Part shown: positions 41,601-52,384 of the stretch, one piece after another
How positions within the stretch are numbered: position 1 is the first letter of the stretch
Layout of the letters: the number at the start of each line of letters is the position of its first letter
Source: Micrasema longulum
Lineage: Eukaryota; Arthropoda; Insecta; Trichoptera; Brachycentridae
Length of the DNA: 64,000 nt
NCBI GenBank assembly: GCA_022494885.1
Contig: JAGVSM010001409.1
Coordinates: 1 to 64,000 of the forward strand
Reading direction: 5' to 3'
The notes under the pieces: generated by a model
Seen by the model: only the letters and a program-made list of their open reading frames with translations
Databases searched by the model: none
Told to the model about the DNA's origin: nothing
Made by a program: the position numbers and the translations under genes

Positions 41601-42184
41601 CTGACAAAATACACATTTTAAATCTTATCTAGAAAGATTTTTATGGTTATTATTAAGTTTTTGTCAAAATATTGTGCAGTTTGATAAGATTTGCTAAATA
41701 TTTTTTTTCATCAAATATCATCACCATAATTCCCTTATCATAGAGCACTCATTGGTACTCCAATCGCAGCTAATCACAATATTTTTTGTTATATTAAGGG
41801 GGTCTGATGTCTTGCAGGATATCTGCTGGCACAGCGCGGGTTTAAACTGTTCGCTTCAGGTCCGAGGACTATGAAATATTGCATGTCGGCCTTTCAGGAA
41901 AATGAACCCGGGATCTCGGGCGTGGTAGACAAACGCGCCAGAGACTACACTATGAGGCGGGCAATTGTGAGAGTTACCACTTAGTTGAAAACACTGTATT
42001 CTTTATTCGCCCGGGCATGGAAAAAAATTGTAGAGCAAAAACGATAGCAACTTACAGCCTTTATAAGGTTGACGATCTCCTTAATGGCCTCCACGCAGGT
42101 GTCGGGACGGCCAACAATCTGGATAATGCGATCGGAGCTCTGGGGAGCAGTGTTGGAGAAGATCTTGATGCGCGATCCAGTTTT
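35656..42184 (-). CDS. bl: hnRNP K orthologue (bancal), 3' part
   Basis: An RNA-binding protein of nucleus and cytoplasm with KH domains, acting in mRNA processing and translation. Four exons are readable in transcription order: 42184-42056, 40671-40225, 39415-39246, 35692-35656; phases 0, 0, 2. They encode the second half of KH2 ([20 protein letters not shown]), a Gly/Pro/Arg/Asn-rich linker beginning [21 protein letters not shown]3 with the GxxG loop in [20 protein letters not shown], and a short tail [11 protein letters not shown]. The [15 protein letters not shown] and TPIKG..HNYDP..YD blocks are hnRNP K hallmarks. KH1 and the first half of KH2 must lie upstream; I could not find them between 42185 and 64000. 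Confidence 0.93.
35693..39245 (-). other. hnRNP K last intron
   Basis: A 3.5-kb AT-rich intron. A SINE family B copy lies at about 36935-37125. I see no other exon or named element. Alternative terminal exons could be hidden here but are not visible. Confidence 0.65.
36935..37125 (+). repeat. tRNA-derived SINE, family B
   Basis: It starts 'actgcctcgttctaatggac' then 'agcgcgtatgcctacgcatg'; the body 'taagtgtaagactaatcatc' matches other family B copies. Confidence 0.65.
39246..39415 (-). CDS. bl: hnRNP K exon: KH3
   Basis: It encodes [19 protein letters not shown] then [20 protein letters not shown] and [17 protein letters not shown]. The GKGG loop and the following helix are intact, so RNA or ssDNA binding is expected. 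It is phase 0 in and phase 2 out. Confidence 0.95.
39806..39945 (+). repeat. SINE family A, degenerate
   Basis: It has 'tgtgatataacgactaagac' and 'agttccgggttcgattcccg' then 'tttcaagcctgggactgggt', as in 18895-19078, with deletions in the head. Confidence 0.7.
39958..40180 (-). mobile_element. Retroelement C-terminal fragment
   Basis: It is about 220 bp similar to 55165-55440: shared 'catgtccgctccc', 'tcaggtttgcgtcccgta' against 'tcaggttgcgtcccgtag', and 'ttctgacatgaa'. The minus-strand text resembles the DRDDWR-type end of RT polyproteins. Dead fragment. Confidence 0.6.
40225..40671 (-). CDS. bl: hnRNP K exon: linker with poly-Gly
   Basis: It encodes 149 residues: [31 protein letters not shown], then a run of 16 glycines, [19 protein letters not shown] and an Asn/Arg/Gly-rich low-complexity stretch ending [12 protein letters not shown] before KH3. 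The proline-rich part may bind SH3 domains as in vertebrate hnRNP K. It is phase 0 at both ends. Confidence 0.93.
40870..41218 (+). mobile_element. Pogo-like MITE
   Basis: The left end 'acagtaaaactccgattttc' then 'cggat'; the right end 'atccggataactggagttcc' then 'aataaactg'. It aligns inversely with 26460-26697. The short non-coding interior shows it is non-autonomous. Confidence 0.75.
41795..41965 (-). repeat. tRNA-derived SINE, family B
   Basis: The plus strand shows 'gcttcaggtccgaggactat' then 'gaaatattgcatgtcggcct' and 'gcgtggtagacaaacgcgcc', parallel to 18340-18512 and 60595-60842. Confidence 0.65.
42056..42184 (-). CDS. bl: hnRNP K exon: second half of KH2
   Basis: It encodes 43 residues: [19 protein letters not shown] then [20 protein letters not shown] and LIKA. 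This is the beta-strand and C-terminal helix of KH2, strongly conserved with vertebrate hnRNP K. Its GxxG loop would be in the exon upstream, which I do not see. The acceptor follows a long T tract. Confidence 0.95.
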
Positions 42185-43764
42185 CTGAAAAAAAAAAAAA
42201 AAATAAACAGCTATATAAAAAAACATAAAATTATTCCTTGGTGTGAGATTTTCCAGTGAGGAATACATTTTTAACTAATTATATTACCATAACTGATAAA
42301 TATTTAATAAATCTGCAGAATTAAGTTTTTATATATAATTATTTTCTATATTTAATTTGGTTCCTTTCTAGAAATACTAAAGATAAAATACGAATGGATG
42401 AGCAAAAACACACGTTATATATTTGACTCATAATTATGAGCAATTTTAAGAGGTAAAAGTGATCACTTTACACATTTACCATTCTGCCCATGTTTTAACA
42501 TCCATATTTCTTTATAAACTAGCCAATCAGGTCATAAATAAAGAGTAAAGAGATTTTTCAGCTCTGTTGAAATATTTGTCAATTCTAATTTATTGAATTC
42601 GGATTATTTATTTAAAAAATAATAAAATATACTAATAATCGAAGTAATTTGATGATTAACTAATTAAAAATCTATAAACTCTTTGTGTTGTTGTTTATTT
42701 TTTAAATTATGACTATATTTGTATTATTTTTGTGAATACCCCTTGGGCGTATTGTAAAATTAAATGACTAAATAAAAGAATAATTAAGTGAATATACATA
42801 TTCAGTGAATATGCTAGCCACAAGGCACACTATAAAAACGTGGTAACTACAATATACGAAATTATAAAAACAGAAAAAAGTAAATAATATTCGTATTTAA
42901 ATAATGGGGAAAAGTATTTGATAATGCACAAAAAATTCATGAATAATATTTATACTAGCCTTTTTTAAAAATTAGTTAGGTACTTAAAATTCAACAAGGC
43001 ACGAAGCTACAAGAAACTCGAAGAATAAATTGTTTTATTTATTACCACATTATTCGGAATAATGGTTAAAATTAACATACGATTATTTTGTTATAATTTC
43101 AATTGGATAAAGTATGCACATAAATAAATTCACGATTTAAAGACAAAAGAGAATATTTGTATTTTCATCAAATTTACATGCGTACAATTTATGTAAACGT
43201 CTGAAGAAGTCTTACAAAATCTCCTCAGGAGAAATCCGTCCATTGTTCTCGATAGAGAAACTTCCAAGGATCGTCAAAAAGAAATACATTCACTGAAGCC
43301 GGCTGTCCGCTATTGTATAATATCTATAGAAATTGAATCTCGCTCCTCGATTCGGTGTAAAAACTACTATTATTTACAACAAAAAATACAATGTACCTCG
43401 TGTCACAAATCCGTATTATTTCTCACGATATTGCTCTAGAAAAAAAATTATGTCGCACGCGGTAGTGAAATTGCGGCGCACGGGCGTATATGGCTCGATG
43501 TTTTAATTAATGTGCATCGTGCGAATTTATGTACACACCACTTCCGTTCGACGATGCTCCCGCATCCAGAGACCGCGTTGCACTGGCGGGAGACGGGATG
43601 AGCCACCAGCCGGTAGCGATGGAAATTATTGCTATTTTTAAAAATTTCATTGCACGCGAAATTTATTCGTTTGACATGTGAAATGCTACTGATATGCTAA
43701 TTTAGTAAAATTGCAAAATTTACAGCATTGGCAAGTTAATAATAATACTAATAAATTTCGACAA
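42185..43764. other. Intron or upstream DNA, mostly featureless
   Basis: An inverted family C copy is at 42445-42575. From about 43440 the base composition turns GC-richer ('gtagtgaaattgcggcgcac', 'ggcgggagacgggatgagcc'). No exon is found. Confidence 0.6.
42445..42575 (-). repeat. Dispersed repeat family C, inverted
   Basis: The plus strand shows 'gatcactttacacatttacc' then 'attctgcccatgtttt' and 'ctagccaatcaggtcataaa', the inverse of 62168-62312. Confidence 0.7.
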
Positions 43765-44510
43765 TTTTTATAGCGCCGTTTTCGTGAGTAATCACTTCAA
43801 GGGCGCTGTACATTATACTTAATTAAAAAAATAAGGTCTATCTATAGGCTAACTCTTAGTTACTATTTACTAACAGACAAATCATGTAATACACATAATA
43901 TGGTACTCCTAACATTTACATCTAAAAAGTAGCATTTTTGTGTCAGGAAACGATTTCACAAATAAACAAGTTTTTAATTTTTTCCTAAAAAGGTATTCAG
44001 TTGCACAATTTCGAACTTCTGAAGGCAGAGCATTCCACGTCAAAGGTCCGGCTATTGCAAAAGCCCTATCGCCAAATTTGGAACTTTAATTGCGTGAATG
44101 AGGTTGAATCACCTTCCCTATAGCAAAACAGGAGGCTGAGCGGAGAGTGAGGCGCCTATCTGCCAGCTCGTCCGGAACGAGTTCCTTAAGGAATTGAGGA
44201 GCCGTGTTATAAATCGCCTTGTACATTAACCAACACAGCTTGTACTCGACCCTTTCTGAAAAACGTAACCAGTGAAGACTTTGAAGGAACGGTGTAATGT
44301 GATCGTATTTTGATACACCAAATATTAACCTGGCAGCTGTATTCAGAATGGACTGCTACTAATCGACTCTTGATATCACAAATGCGTTCGCTAAAAGACG
44401 GGCCGCCTCATTAGGTAAATGTTTTCGGATACACTTAATTTGCCTTAGCTGGTAGAAACAACCACTGACTGTCTTGCAAAGCTTTCAGAATGGTCCACAG
44501 AAAATATTGA
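43765..44510 (-). mobile_element. CR1/L2-like retrotransposon 3' part, dead
   Basis: The minus strand reads the C-terminal RT region in pieces: NTAARLIFGVSKYDHITPFL then QSLHWLRFSERVEYKLCWLM and KFGDRAFAIAGPLTWNALPS, with stops in between. The 3' tail 'agcgcccttgaagtgattac' and 'tcacgaaaacggcgctataa' matches that of 47760-48395. It is 5'-truncated with internal stops. Confidence 0.85.
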
Positions 44511-45404
44511 GGAATCCTTTTTTTTATATTATGGTATGGTTATTATTAATTTAGATTATTTTTTGAGATTTAAAAAAATATCGATTATCAATTATATTGT
44601 ATCATGCGGCGAGTAGCAAATAAAAAACTTAGCCGCTACACGTACATTTCTTCCAGTTTTATGTTCACAATTTACATAAATACATTTTTATAATTATTCG
44701 TAACTTTGTAAAATAAATAAAGACGAATAATATTGTTGTGAAAATTTGCAATAGTAAAATTTCACTCTCTTTAATACAAAACACTTTCATCAAAATCATA
44801 AAAGACTTAGCAGTTGCTATTGCTATTGGAAATTCCTAATACGAATTGCTAATTATTTCCATCGCTGGCAGCCACCAGCCGGCCTCGCCCGGCTCGGCAG
44901 AGGTGCGCGAATGAGGCCTCTCGCGCCCCCGACACAGGGGCGAGTTTCGCGTGGCGGCTCGGGCACAGGTGGTGGGCGCATATGCGCGCGCAAACCCTCG
45001 CGCCCCGCGGAAAGGTAACGAGGGATGTGTGTGCGTGAACATGACGTGAGTATACTGTGCGATGTGTCTGTGTGTGACGGGCCACTTTGTGCAATGGATC
45101 ATGCTGCTCATTTTTATGACATTGCATGCGAGAATGCTTCTTTACTAGCGGCGAAGTTTATACAAGTTAGTCTACTAAACGTATGGAAAGGGGGGTGGGG
45201 CAGATATCTGATAAATTGTCTTATAAAAGCTATCTCGAATACCTATTAACTTTAATAAGTTAAATTACACTATGATCACTTATTAGATCAGACGATTTTA
45301 TAGTACTTTACAGTTAACTTTTGTGTGACTACGATGTCACACCGAGTCTACATAGAATACAAAGACTAAATATATCCAATTATTTTTTCAAATGTTATAT
45401 TTAG
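44511..45404. other. GC-rich patch in AT-rich DNA
   Basis: From 44860 to 45015 the sequence is strongly GC- and CpG-rich ('ctcggcagaggtgcgcgaat', 'ctcgcgccccgcggaaaggt'). It could be a promoter or non-coding first exon of the minus-strand hnRNP K gene, but no splice-linked coding start is seen. Open frames here have no recognisable protein. Confidence 0.4.
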
Positions 45405-45925
45405 TCGTATTTTGCTAATAGCAGGCCTAAATTAATATTACTTTTTAAAGTGATCAATTCATTAATTGACTGTCCTGATTTGCTGGAGTTGGTGTGTTTC
45501 GTGTACCTGGTCGACATACCCGCCACAGATCTCCATTTTGTTCTGCAAGTTCTAGGACCAACAATCACATGCACTCGCCTATCCCTAGGCTCCATAGATA
45601 TGGCAATCAGTATGAGGCTGACATATTTGGTTCTGGACTTGATAGTTATAAAACGAGTCTGATTTCTTTTTATGTCTCGCAATATTATTCTTAAACTTTT
45701 CTTTATATTTAAAAATGTTTGTCCTTTTTGTTTTTTTCATATTTATGTATTTATTTCGTTAATATTTTTGGTTGCTTATATGTATTTACCTACTTGTTAC
45801 TATTGTTATAGTTATGCAATTTTATAATTTTTTGATATGTTTTTTTTAATGTTTTTTTTAAATATTTATGTTCAATATATGTTAAAGGCAATTTATGCCA
45901 TTTATGTAAAATAAATAAATTGTAT
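45405..45925 (+). mobile_element. Jockey-like retrotransposon 3' end, broken
   Basis: It encodes in two frames LINELI-like text, DCPDLLELVCF, then VPGRHTRHRSPFC and SSRTNNHMHSPIPRLHRYGN, which corresponds to FDCSELLQLINLRVPGRVTR and YSAHSPVRRIHTFANE in the 57811 element. It ends with a 3' UTR and 'ataaataaattg'. It has at least one frameshift. Confidence 0.75.
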
Positions 45926-46639
45926 AATTATTTTTATAAATTATGAAGAAAAGATTTTTAACCCTTATATTGGCAGCACGAATTTTTTTAATATACATTT
46001 AATGGTTGAAAAGGCTTCAGAATCCCAAAAAAAAAATATTTTTACTGTTTTAATCAAAGTTTATAATGAATTGCGATAATGCAGTTCAGAATGAAAAATA
46101 TGGTAAATCTGTTTTAATTAATGTTGTTTCACTGGTGTTTTAATAATTCATGAGAAAAAATGGGATCACACGTATCCTATAGGATACATTGCCAAGAAAA
46201 TGGATAAACAGTATAATGTGCATGTTAAACATTTGTTTTTAAATACCTACCTGTATTTAAAACCAAAAGATCGCAGAGTGATATTTTAGCATAGAGTTAA
46301 GAACGATTGAAATATTGATTTCACTTTGAACACTGTTTCCGAAGAATAGGTACCATAGGTATTAAAGCAAATGAGAATAAAAATTATTTCATTATTACAT
46401 ATTATTATTATTTGCGTCAAAAGTGGTTTTATTTATTTATGCTATATCTATGCACGAAGTGTCGTATTTCAGAATACAGTATTATATATAGTGGGTATGC
46501 TGGCAAAAAACTTTCTGTTTTGAGAATTCAAGCATTCAAGTTTTGTTCCAATTTTACTCTTTTATATCTTATTTAAATTTAGTAAGATGTTAAGTGCTCA
46601 TTTAAGAACATGTTTTTAATTTTTCTGTTTCTTAATATA
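45926..46639. other. AT-rich spacer
   Basis: Nothing is recognised beyond low-complexity AT sequence between a retroelement end and a MITE. Confidence 0.6.
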
Positions 46640-47187
46640 TATAGTCCTTAAAATGTAACATGATTAGAATGACAGTTGTCAAAAAAAGTGACGACATAAC
46701 TTTGTAGTAACGTCAAAGAAGTTATTTATATTGACACACGAAAAATCATTTGTATCTGTCGTGTTAATTAATTTTTTTAATACAATGCTTGAAACATAAA
46801 TCAACATTAATATATAAAATCAGCTTTAAAACTAAAAGAAAACTAAAATAAACCTAATTATTAACGACGTTCTTACAAGGTTACATCATTTTGCAAAAAC
46901 GTTAGAGGTGGGACAAATTGATCAATGTAAATTCATTGAATAAAAAAAAAATCATTAAATTGTTCATGAAAAAAGTAAAAATGTCTCATTTTTTGGTGAA
47001 TAATTGTGTTAAACACATTATAATAGGCTTGTTTTGGCGTTTTTTGTATCAATTTTCGAAAAAAGAATTTCATGATTACATGAAATAACTGATAAAATCG
47101 ATTTGATCAGTGATCAGTAATTTCCCATCACTAATGAAATTAATTTGACAGCTGTCATTCTAATCAAGCTATACTTTAAGGATTATA
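46640..47187. mobile_element. MITE D, copy 2, inverted relative to copy 1
   Basis: The ends are 'tatagtccttaaaatgtaac' then 'atgattagaatgacagttgtca', and inverted 'gacagctgtcattctaatca' then 'agctatactttaaggattata'. The interior matches 7092-7633 read backwards ('tgtgttaaacacattataat', 'acatgaaataactgataaaa'). Confidence 0.85.
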
Positions 47188-47759
47188 GTGTATTTTGCCA
47201 GTTTGTAGAGCGTTAAAAACATTACAAAACTGCATCATTAAGTCAAATCCGCATATTTTCGAGTTAACGTTTTTTGCCAGTACACACCCACGATGTGTAA
47301 AATGTCGATAAATTTTATGGAATCAACGCCAATAACCGTAGAATGGACAGTAAAATTCACGTGTAGTTGCGGTGCATTTTAATTCATCGATATAATGTAC
47401 ATTTGCAATAGATGAACTCTATTTTTGTAACGATGCGGCTAAATGAGTGTTCGCTTCCGAGTTATTCGTGTGAATACATTACGAACGGGGCGATGCACGG
47501 ATATTTGTACAAAAAGCAAAAAGCCTTCCGTAGGACACGAAGCTCCGAGCGACGGGCGACGAACGGAAGTCGGGTATAGAGGCCGGGGAGAGCGGCCCAT
47601 AGTATGCAGTATGCAAGATAGAACGTAAACAGCCTAGGCCCATGCCACACGTATCCTCTAAATCCACACGACACGGTGAAATTAAGACGGATTTAAATTT
47701 ATTATATTTTGTACATTTAAAAAAATTATTCAGCGGCTACTTTCAGGTGAAAACCCTGC

Positions 47760-48395
47760 AAAAGGCAATCGATTGGAAATGCTTATGTCGTTTCGCGTCT
47801 AGATTACTGTAATGGAATATACGCAAATCTCCCAACTAATAAACTTTAATCTGTTTTCAATGCAGCAGCGAGGCTTATTACGGGAGTAAAAAAATATTCT
47901 CACATCTCACAACATCTTCGAGATTTGCACTGGTTAAAAATCCCAGAGAGAATAAAATACAAGCTGTGCTGGACAGTATTCAAATCCCTTCATGAAATGG
48001 CTCCAAAATACCTATCGAACCTTTGTATTAGGGAAAATATATGTCAAAGAAAATCTACTCTTAGGTCAGCATTTGATTCAGGAAGAGGAAAACTTGTCGA
48101 AATCCGGCGCTCCCCAAACACTAGATTTGGAGATCGTGCTTTTGCCGCCGCCGGCCCCTCTGCCTGGAACCAATTGCCTTCAAACTTACGAATCATCGAC
48201 AGTCCCAGTCAGTTCAGATCCCAACTAAAATCCCACTTCTTTAAACTATCATACCCTCAATTTTAAATCTGGAAATATAATATATCACTTAAGTTTAGTT
48301 AGAATGTAAGTTTAGATATACAATTGTAAAGCGCCCTTGAGGTGTTTTTTTACAAAAATGGCGCTATATAAATCAGCCAAATATTATTATTATTA
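47760..48395 (+). mobile_element. CR1/L2-like retrotransposon 3' part
   Basis: The plus strand encodes LHWLKIPERIKYKLCWTVF, KSLHEMAPKYLSNLC, RKSTLRSAFDSGRGKLVEI and RFGDRAFAAAGPSAWNQLPS: the typical C-terminal region of CR1/L2 reverse transcriptases. It is open from 47925 to 48266; the preceding part (SRLDYCNGIY-like) is in another frame. It ends 'cttgaggtgtttttttacaa', 'aaatggcgctatataaat' and ATT repeats. 5'-truncated and inactive. Confidence 0.88.
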
Positions 48396-48399
48396 TTAT

Positions 48400-49024
48400 A
48401 TGCCTCCGTAATATGGTCTCCTTCATATGTTACTCATTTAAATCGCATCGAATCAGTTCAGCATAAATTTATAAGAAAAATTGCGTACAAACTAGGAATC
48501 ACAACAGATCACTATAACTACACCGACATGGAACTTTTCCTGAATATATCCAGTCTCTCACAACGTCGATTTAATGCAGATGTGATTAGCATGTTTAAAA
48601 TACTCGATAGATTATTTGATGTCCCGACTATTCTCCAGCAAATATCTCTTAGTGTTCCTTCACGTAGACTCAGAAATAATGAAATTTTGTTCCTCGGTCA
48701 TCATAAGACTAATTATGGCTTATATGCGCCTCTACCCAGAATAATTAGATTTGTAAATGAAAATCAAGATTTTAATTATTTTGATTGTAAATTGAGTTTT
48801 TAACAAATAGACTGAAAAATATAAAATATAATAAATATATGAAAAATTGACTGTATATTTGTATAATTAACCTGGATTCCATAATGCCTGTCTAATGTAT
48901 TAACTTGTCTTAGCTTTTCTTTGTTGTATTGATTCTATTATTTGTCACTGTATTATTATTGTTTTTCGTTATATGATTTGTTTGAATTGGACATTGTCCG
49001 TAAATTTGTTAAATAAATAAAAAA
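48400..49024 (+). mobile_element. Jockey-like retrotransposon 3' end
   Basis: It continues the ORF type of 57811: RIESVQHKFIRKIAYKLGIT, then MELFLNISSLSQRRFNADVI, FKILDRLFDVPTILQQISL and YGLYAPLPRIIRFVNENQD. It ends with a 3' UTR and 'aaataaataaaaaata'. It abuts the ATT tail of the CR1/L2 copy, implying insertion there. No catalytic domain remains. Confidence 0.85.
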
Positions 49025-49059
49025 TAAGTATAATACAATAAATTTCAACATGACCTTTC

Positions 49060-49475
49060 CGCTCCTTTTGGTGCATAAGGCACGGCTTTGGTATACCAAC
49101 CGCAGGTAAGATGATCAGTCCAGGGACCATGAAATATTCTAGTGTAAAAACGTTAAGAGTAATAATACACCACCGGCTAATAGAGTCGTCAATACAGACA
49201 AAAACCATTATATGATTATCAACTACGAAGTAAGTTATAATTTAAAGTAATACAACGGCCCGTATGTACTCAGATCGGGAATTGCAAGCGCAAACCGAAA
49301 CCGTCCGTTACACGTTTATTCAGAAACCAAACCAAAAATTCGGAAAGCTTTTTCTTTAAGCGGGAGCGAATTATTATATTATAAAATAAATATTTCATGT
49401 AAACCATGTCGAGAATCGAACCCAAGACCTCTTGGACCATTAGACCATTCCACCACGAGGCGGACAGTATTAACA
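49060..49475 (-). repeat. SINE family B pieces, inverted
   Basis: Near 49065-49160, 'gtgcataaggcacggctttg' and 'atgatcagtccagggaccat' match family B. Near 49385-49470, 'catgtcgagaatcgaaccca' then 'agacctcttggaccatt' is a tRNA-like head in inverse. These may be one interrupted copy or two. Confidence 0.6.
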
Positions 49476-50739
49476 CAAATCGGACTGGTGATAAATATCA
49501 ATCCACCCTATGTTATTTTATCGTGCCGTGTGGATTTGTTACGCTCGTCTGAAATGGGCACATAGCGGCTACTGACTGTGACAAGGAACAGCGGTACAGG
49601 TGTTCCGCTCTGCGGTGGTATGTGAACTCCACACTCCACCTGCCGTACCTTTACGAGGATATTGCGCTATTAAATGCGAGTATTTCAAGATGGAGCATTC
49701 CGCGTGAGACTCGAAAATCATCATTAAATTGTGTTTTTGTGTATTACCCGCTCTACCACAACTTGATTACCATTTTCTAATAGCGAACTCGCTGAAAATG
49801 CCCCCCAGAGTTGAAATACTTGAGTTAATCACAAACACACAAATATTTCTATAAGAAACCTAATTATTTTATTTTATTTTATAAGTACACAATAGAAAAC
49901 GCGTTGCGCGTTAATATAACATATTCGTGCATCATGTCTAAGTGATGTTATTGAAGATGAGGTCAATTTACAAAATAATAATTTAGCCAACACCAGTAGT
50001 GAGTAGAAAATATATGAATTGGTTTGCATGGTTTAATAATATAATAATAATAATCATGGTTTATTAACAAAACAATTACAGTTGCTTTATCTACTACATA
50101 TATACTTAAGTAATTAGATTTCTCTGGATTGTGTCTAGTCTGCCTAACTAGGTACAACCTGTTTTAAGGCAGACGTTTTTATGCAAAAATAAACAATAGC
50201 ATTACTACCTACTAGTTAATTTATTATACAGTTATACAACATTTAATTAATACCATTTATTATTTAAGAATGGTATAGAGTAAATTTTCCGATTTTTCTC
50301 TACTTAAATCCAGTAATCAATTTTTTACTAATTTATTTAATTGAATTCGGGTCATGGTTTACCTCTTCGTCTTTTTCTCAAAGCTAGCTTTTAATTTCCA
50401 TCCACGATTCCTCTTTCTCTACCTCATATAGTGTCCATGCGACTCGACGGAGGAATCATCTCCCATCCTCTATCAAAAATGCTTCTACAGTATCTCTGTT
50501 TTAATCACGCCTGAAGAAACATATCCTTTCTCTTCCTTAGTCTCTCCTCCTTTTCTCTGTCTTTATTTCATTTTCCCGTCGAAAACTAGTATCGTTATTA
50601 ATTAATTTTAACACAAATTTAGTTATATTTTTATATATTTTGTTTTATTATTTTATTTTCTCTCGAATACGTTTTGAAACATCTTTTATTTTATTGGATA
50701 GTTGGAAGAAATTGACATTTGGAAACAAACCCACCAATG
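49476..50739. other. Spacer without recognised gene
   Basis: It holds a composition-balanced block at 49500-49720 ('cgtgccgtgtggatttgtta', 'gttccgctctgcggtggtat') of unknown nature, then AT-rich and pyrimidine-rich DNA that may be the 3' UTR of the retroelement ending at 50882. Confidence 0.55.
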
Positions 50740-50882
50740 TACAAAGATCCTATATTTGTGGTGATATACTCGCGTGTCTGTGTCAACTACTCTCAACACG
50801 GGACTTTTAGACCCACGGAGTTGGGACTTACGTCTCAAATAATGTGCAATAAACTAACGTATGTAAATAAATAAATAAATAT
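50740..50882 (+). repeat. Retroelement 3' tail, copy 2
   Basis: It contains 'ggtgatatactcgcgtgtct', 'gagttgggacttacgtctca' and a TAAA repeat tail. Copies are at 131-210 and, inverted, at 54180-54345. Confidence 0.7.
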
Positions 50883-51424
50883 ATTACGTACAATAAGTTA
50901 AATAATAAACAAATACAATTATGTAATTCTAATTCAAATTTAGAAGCAAAATTTTATCTTCTATTATGAACGTATTTTAAATTGAAGGAAATTAGGTTTT
51001 TCCATTTTCCTCATCGTGTGGGAAAACAATTATGCATAGTAAATAGTGGGTAACTTACTGTCCCATCATCATGCGAGGTTTTTTTTAAGAACCGCCTCGC
51101 GTGATAAGTCATATTATCTTAAAAAGATAAAGGTACGTGGCACGGGTGACCATAATTTCCCACAATTGCTTATGAAGAAAATGAAAACACGATTCAGCTG
51201 TTTCGCCATGTGGAGCATTTTTTAACTGCGACGTCAATTATAACGAGGAATGTCGGTTTAACTAACCTATGCGTTCAAAAAAAATAGATACTAACAAACA
51301 ACAATAAATCACGATTACTGATATTTAATTTACAGTAAAAACTCGTTTTTAAATACCAAACAATATATACAGCAGTATACAATATAAGTATCCTAATACC
51401 TCGAAGTTGCAAATCAATCGAAGG

Positions 51425-51620
51425 CGCCGCGCCGTAGCGCGGTTGGTTAGACGGCTTACTGTTAAACTGGCGTCGCGGGTTCGATTCCCGCCAGAAGAAA
51501 TATTTTTTTCTTAATTGGTCTGGGTGTTGCGGTTTATTTTTCATAACCTCCTTCCATATGACTTTTTTCCCACCTGCTGACAAGCCTCTAAAAAGAGGCT
51601 GAGCGGGTAAATCCTTTTTG
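51425..51620 (+). repeat. tRNA-derived SINE, third type
   Basis: The head 'gccgcgccgtagcgcggttg' then 'gttagacggc' and the B box 'gtcgcgggttcgattcccgc' with a perfect 5-bp T-stem. The body 'ttggtctgggtgttgcggtt' ends near 'aagaggctgagcgggtaaat'. It differs from families A and B. The lack of an acceptor stem excludes a real tRNA. Confidence 0.75.
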
Positions 51621-52384
51621 TTTATTTACAAGAAAACAGCAAACAATACCACCTCTGATGCATGTAAAAATTTTGAAACATGACAGTGAAAAATAATTTC
51701 TAAATAAATTGATTCCATTGGTCTGATCAGAAATAGAACCAGGGACAGTACTTATATTTTTTTGACTTGAATTCTACTCAAGTTAAAATATTAAATACCT
51801 ATACAAAAAATATATATTCACTTTTATAAAACATCCTCTTACTGTGTAACAAAAACTAGGATTTAAAAGTTATTTTATTTTATTTGGGAAATCAACAGTT
51901 CTACATACATATTTATAGTAAACAAACAGATATAGTGTATAAACTCAGAACTAATAACAGATTTCCACATAGTATACAAAGTTAGTCAAGAAAATATATT
52001 ACATATCAAATAAATACATATAATTTATAGATATAAAAATGTTATTTTCATGTACTCAATAATCAAAGAATTTTTTATATTTATTTTAAGAACATTAAGT
52101 TACTGTACATTGGGCGGGATTAGGACAAGAATGCTTGAAGAGAGGATAAGGAGGGGAAGGGAGATGTACATATTTATTATTGTAATGTCTACTAAGTTAC
52201 ATAATGCATTATTATTATAGTCAGTGCACTTGGTGTGAATTTCGAGAAAATAGCGCTATATAAATCGTGAGCAAAAAATGCGAAATGTGCCTAGCGTGAA
52301 TTCTTTTTCTTCTCCTTATGTATTTATTTATTTATTCTTTAATACACACCTTTTTACATTGGGGAAGTTCAGTGTTTTTTATTT
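51621..52384. other. AT-rich spacer with CR1/L2 tail
   Basis: A diverged tail at about 52225-52272 ('gagaaaatagcgctatataa') is the only recognisable element. No gene. Confidence 0.6.

Larger units (their letters stand above)
40672..42055 (-). other. hnRNP K intron with MITE and SINE
   Basis: It contains the pogo-like MITE at 40870-41218 and a SINE family B inverted copy at 41795-41965. There is no other exon. Confidence 0.75.

Noticed and set aside
44836..45127. Overlapping minus-strand frames in the CpG-rich patch
   Set aside because: They lack conserved motifs and splice-linked partners; GC-rich composition explains open frames.
51425..51500. A tRNA gene near 51.4 kb
   Set aside because: It has A and B boxes but no matching acceptor stem; a conserved non-tRNA body follows.
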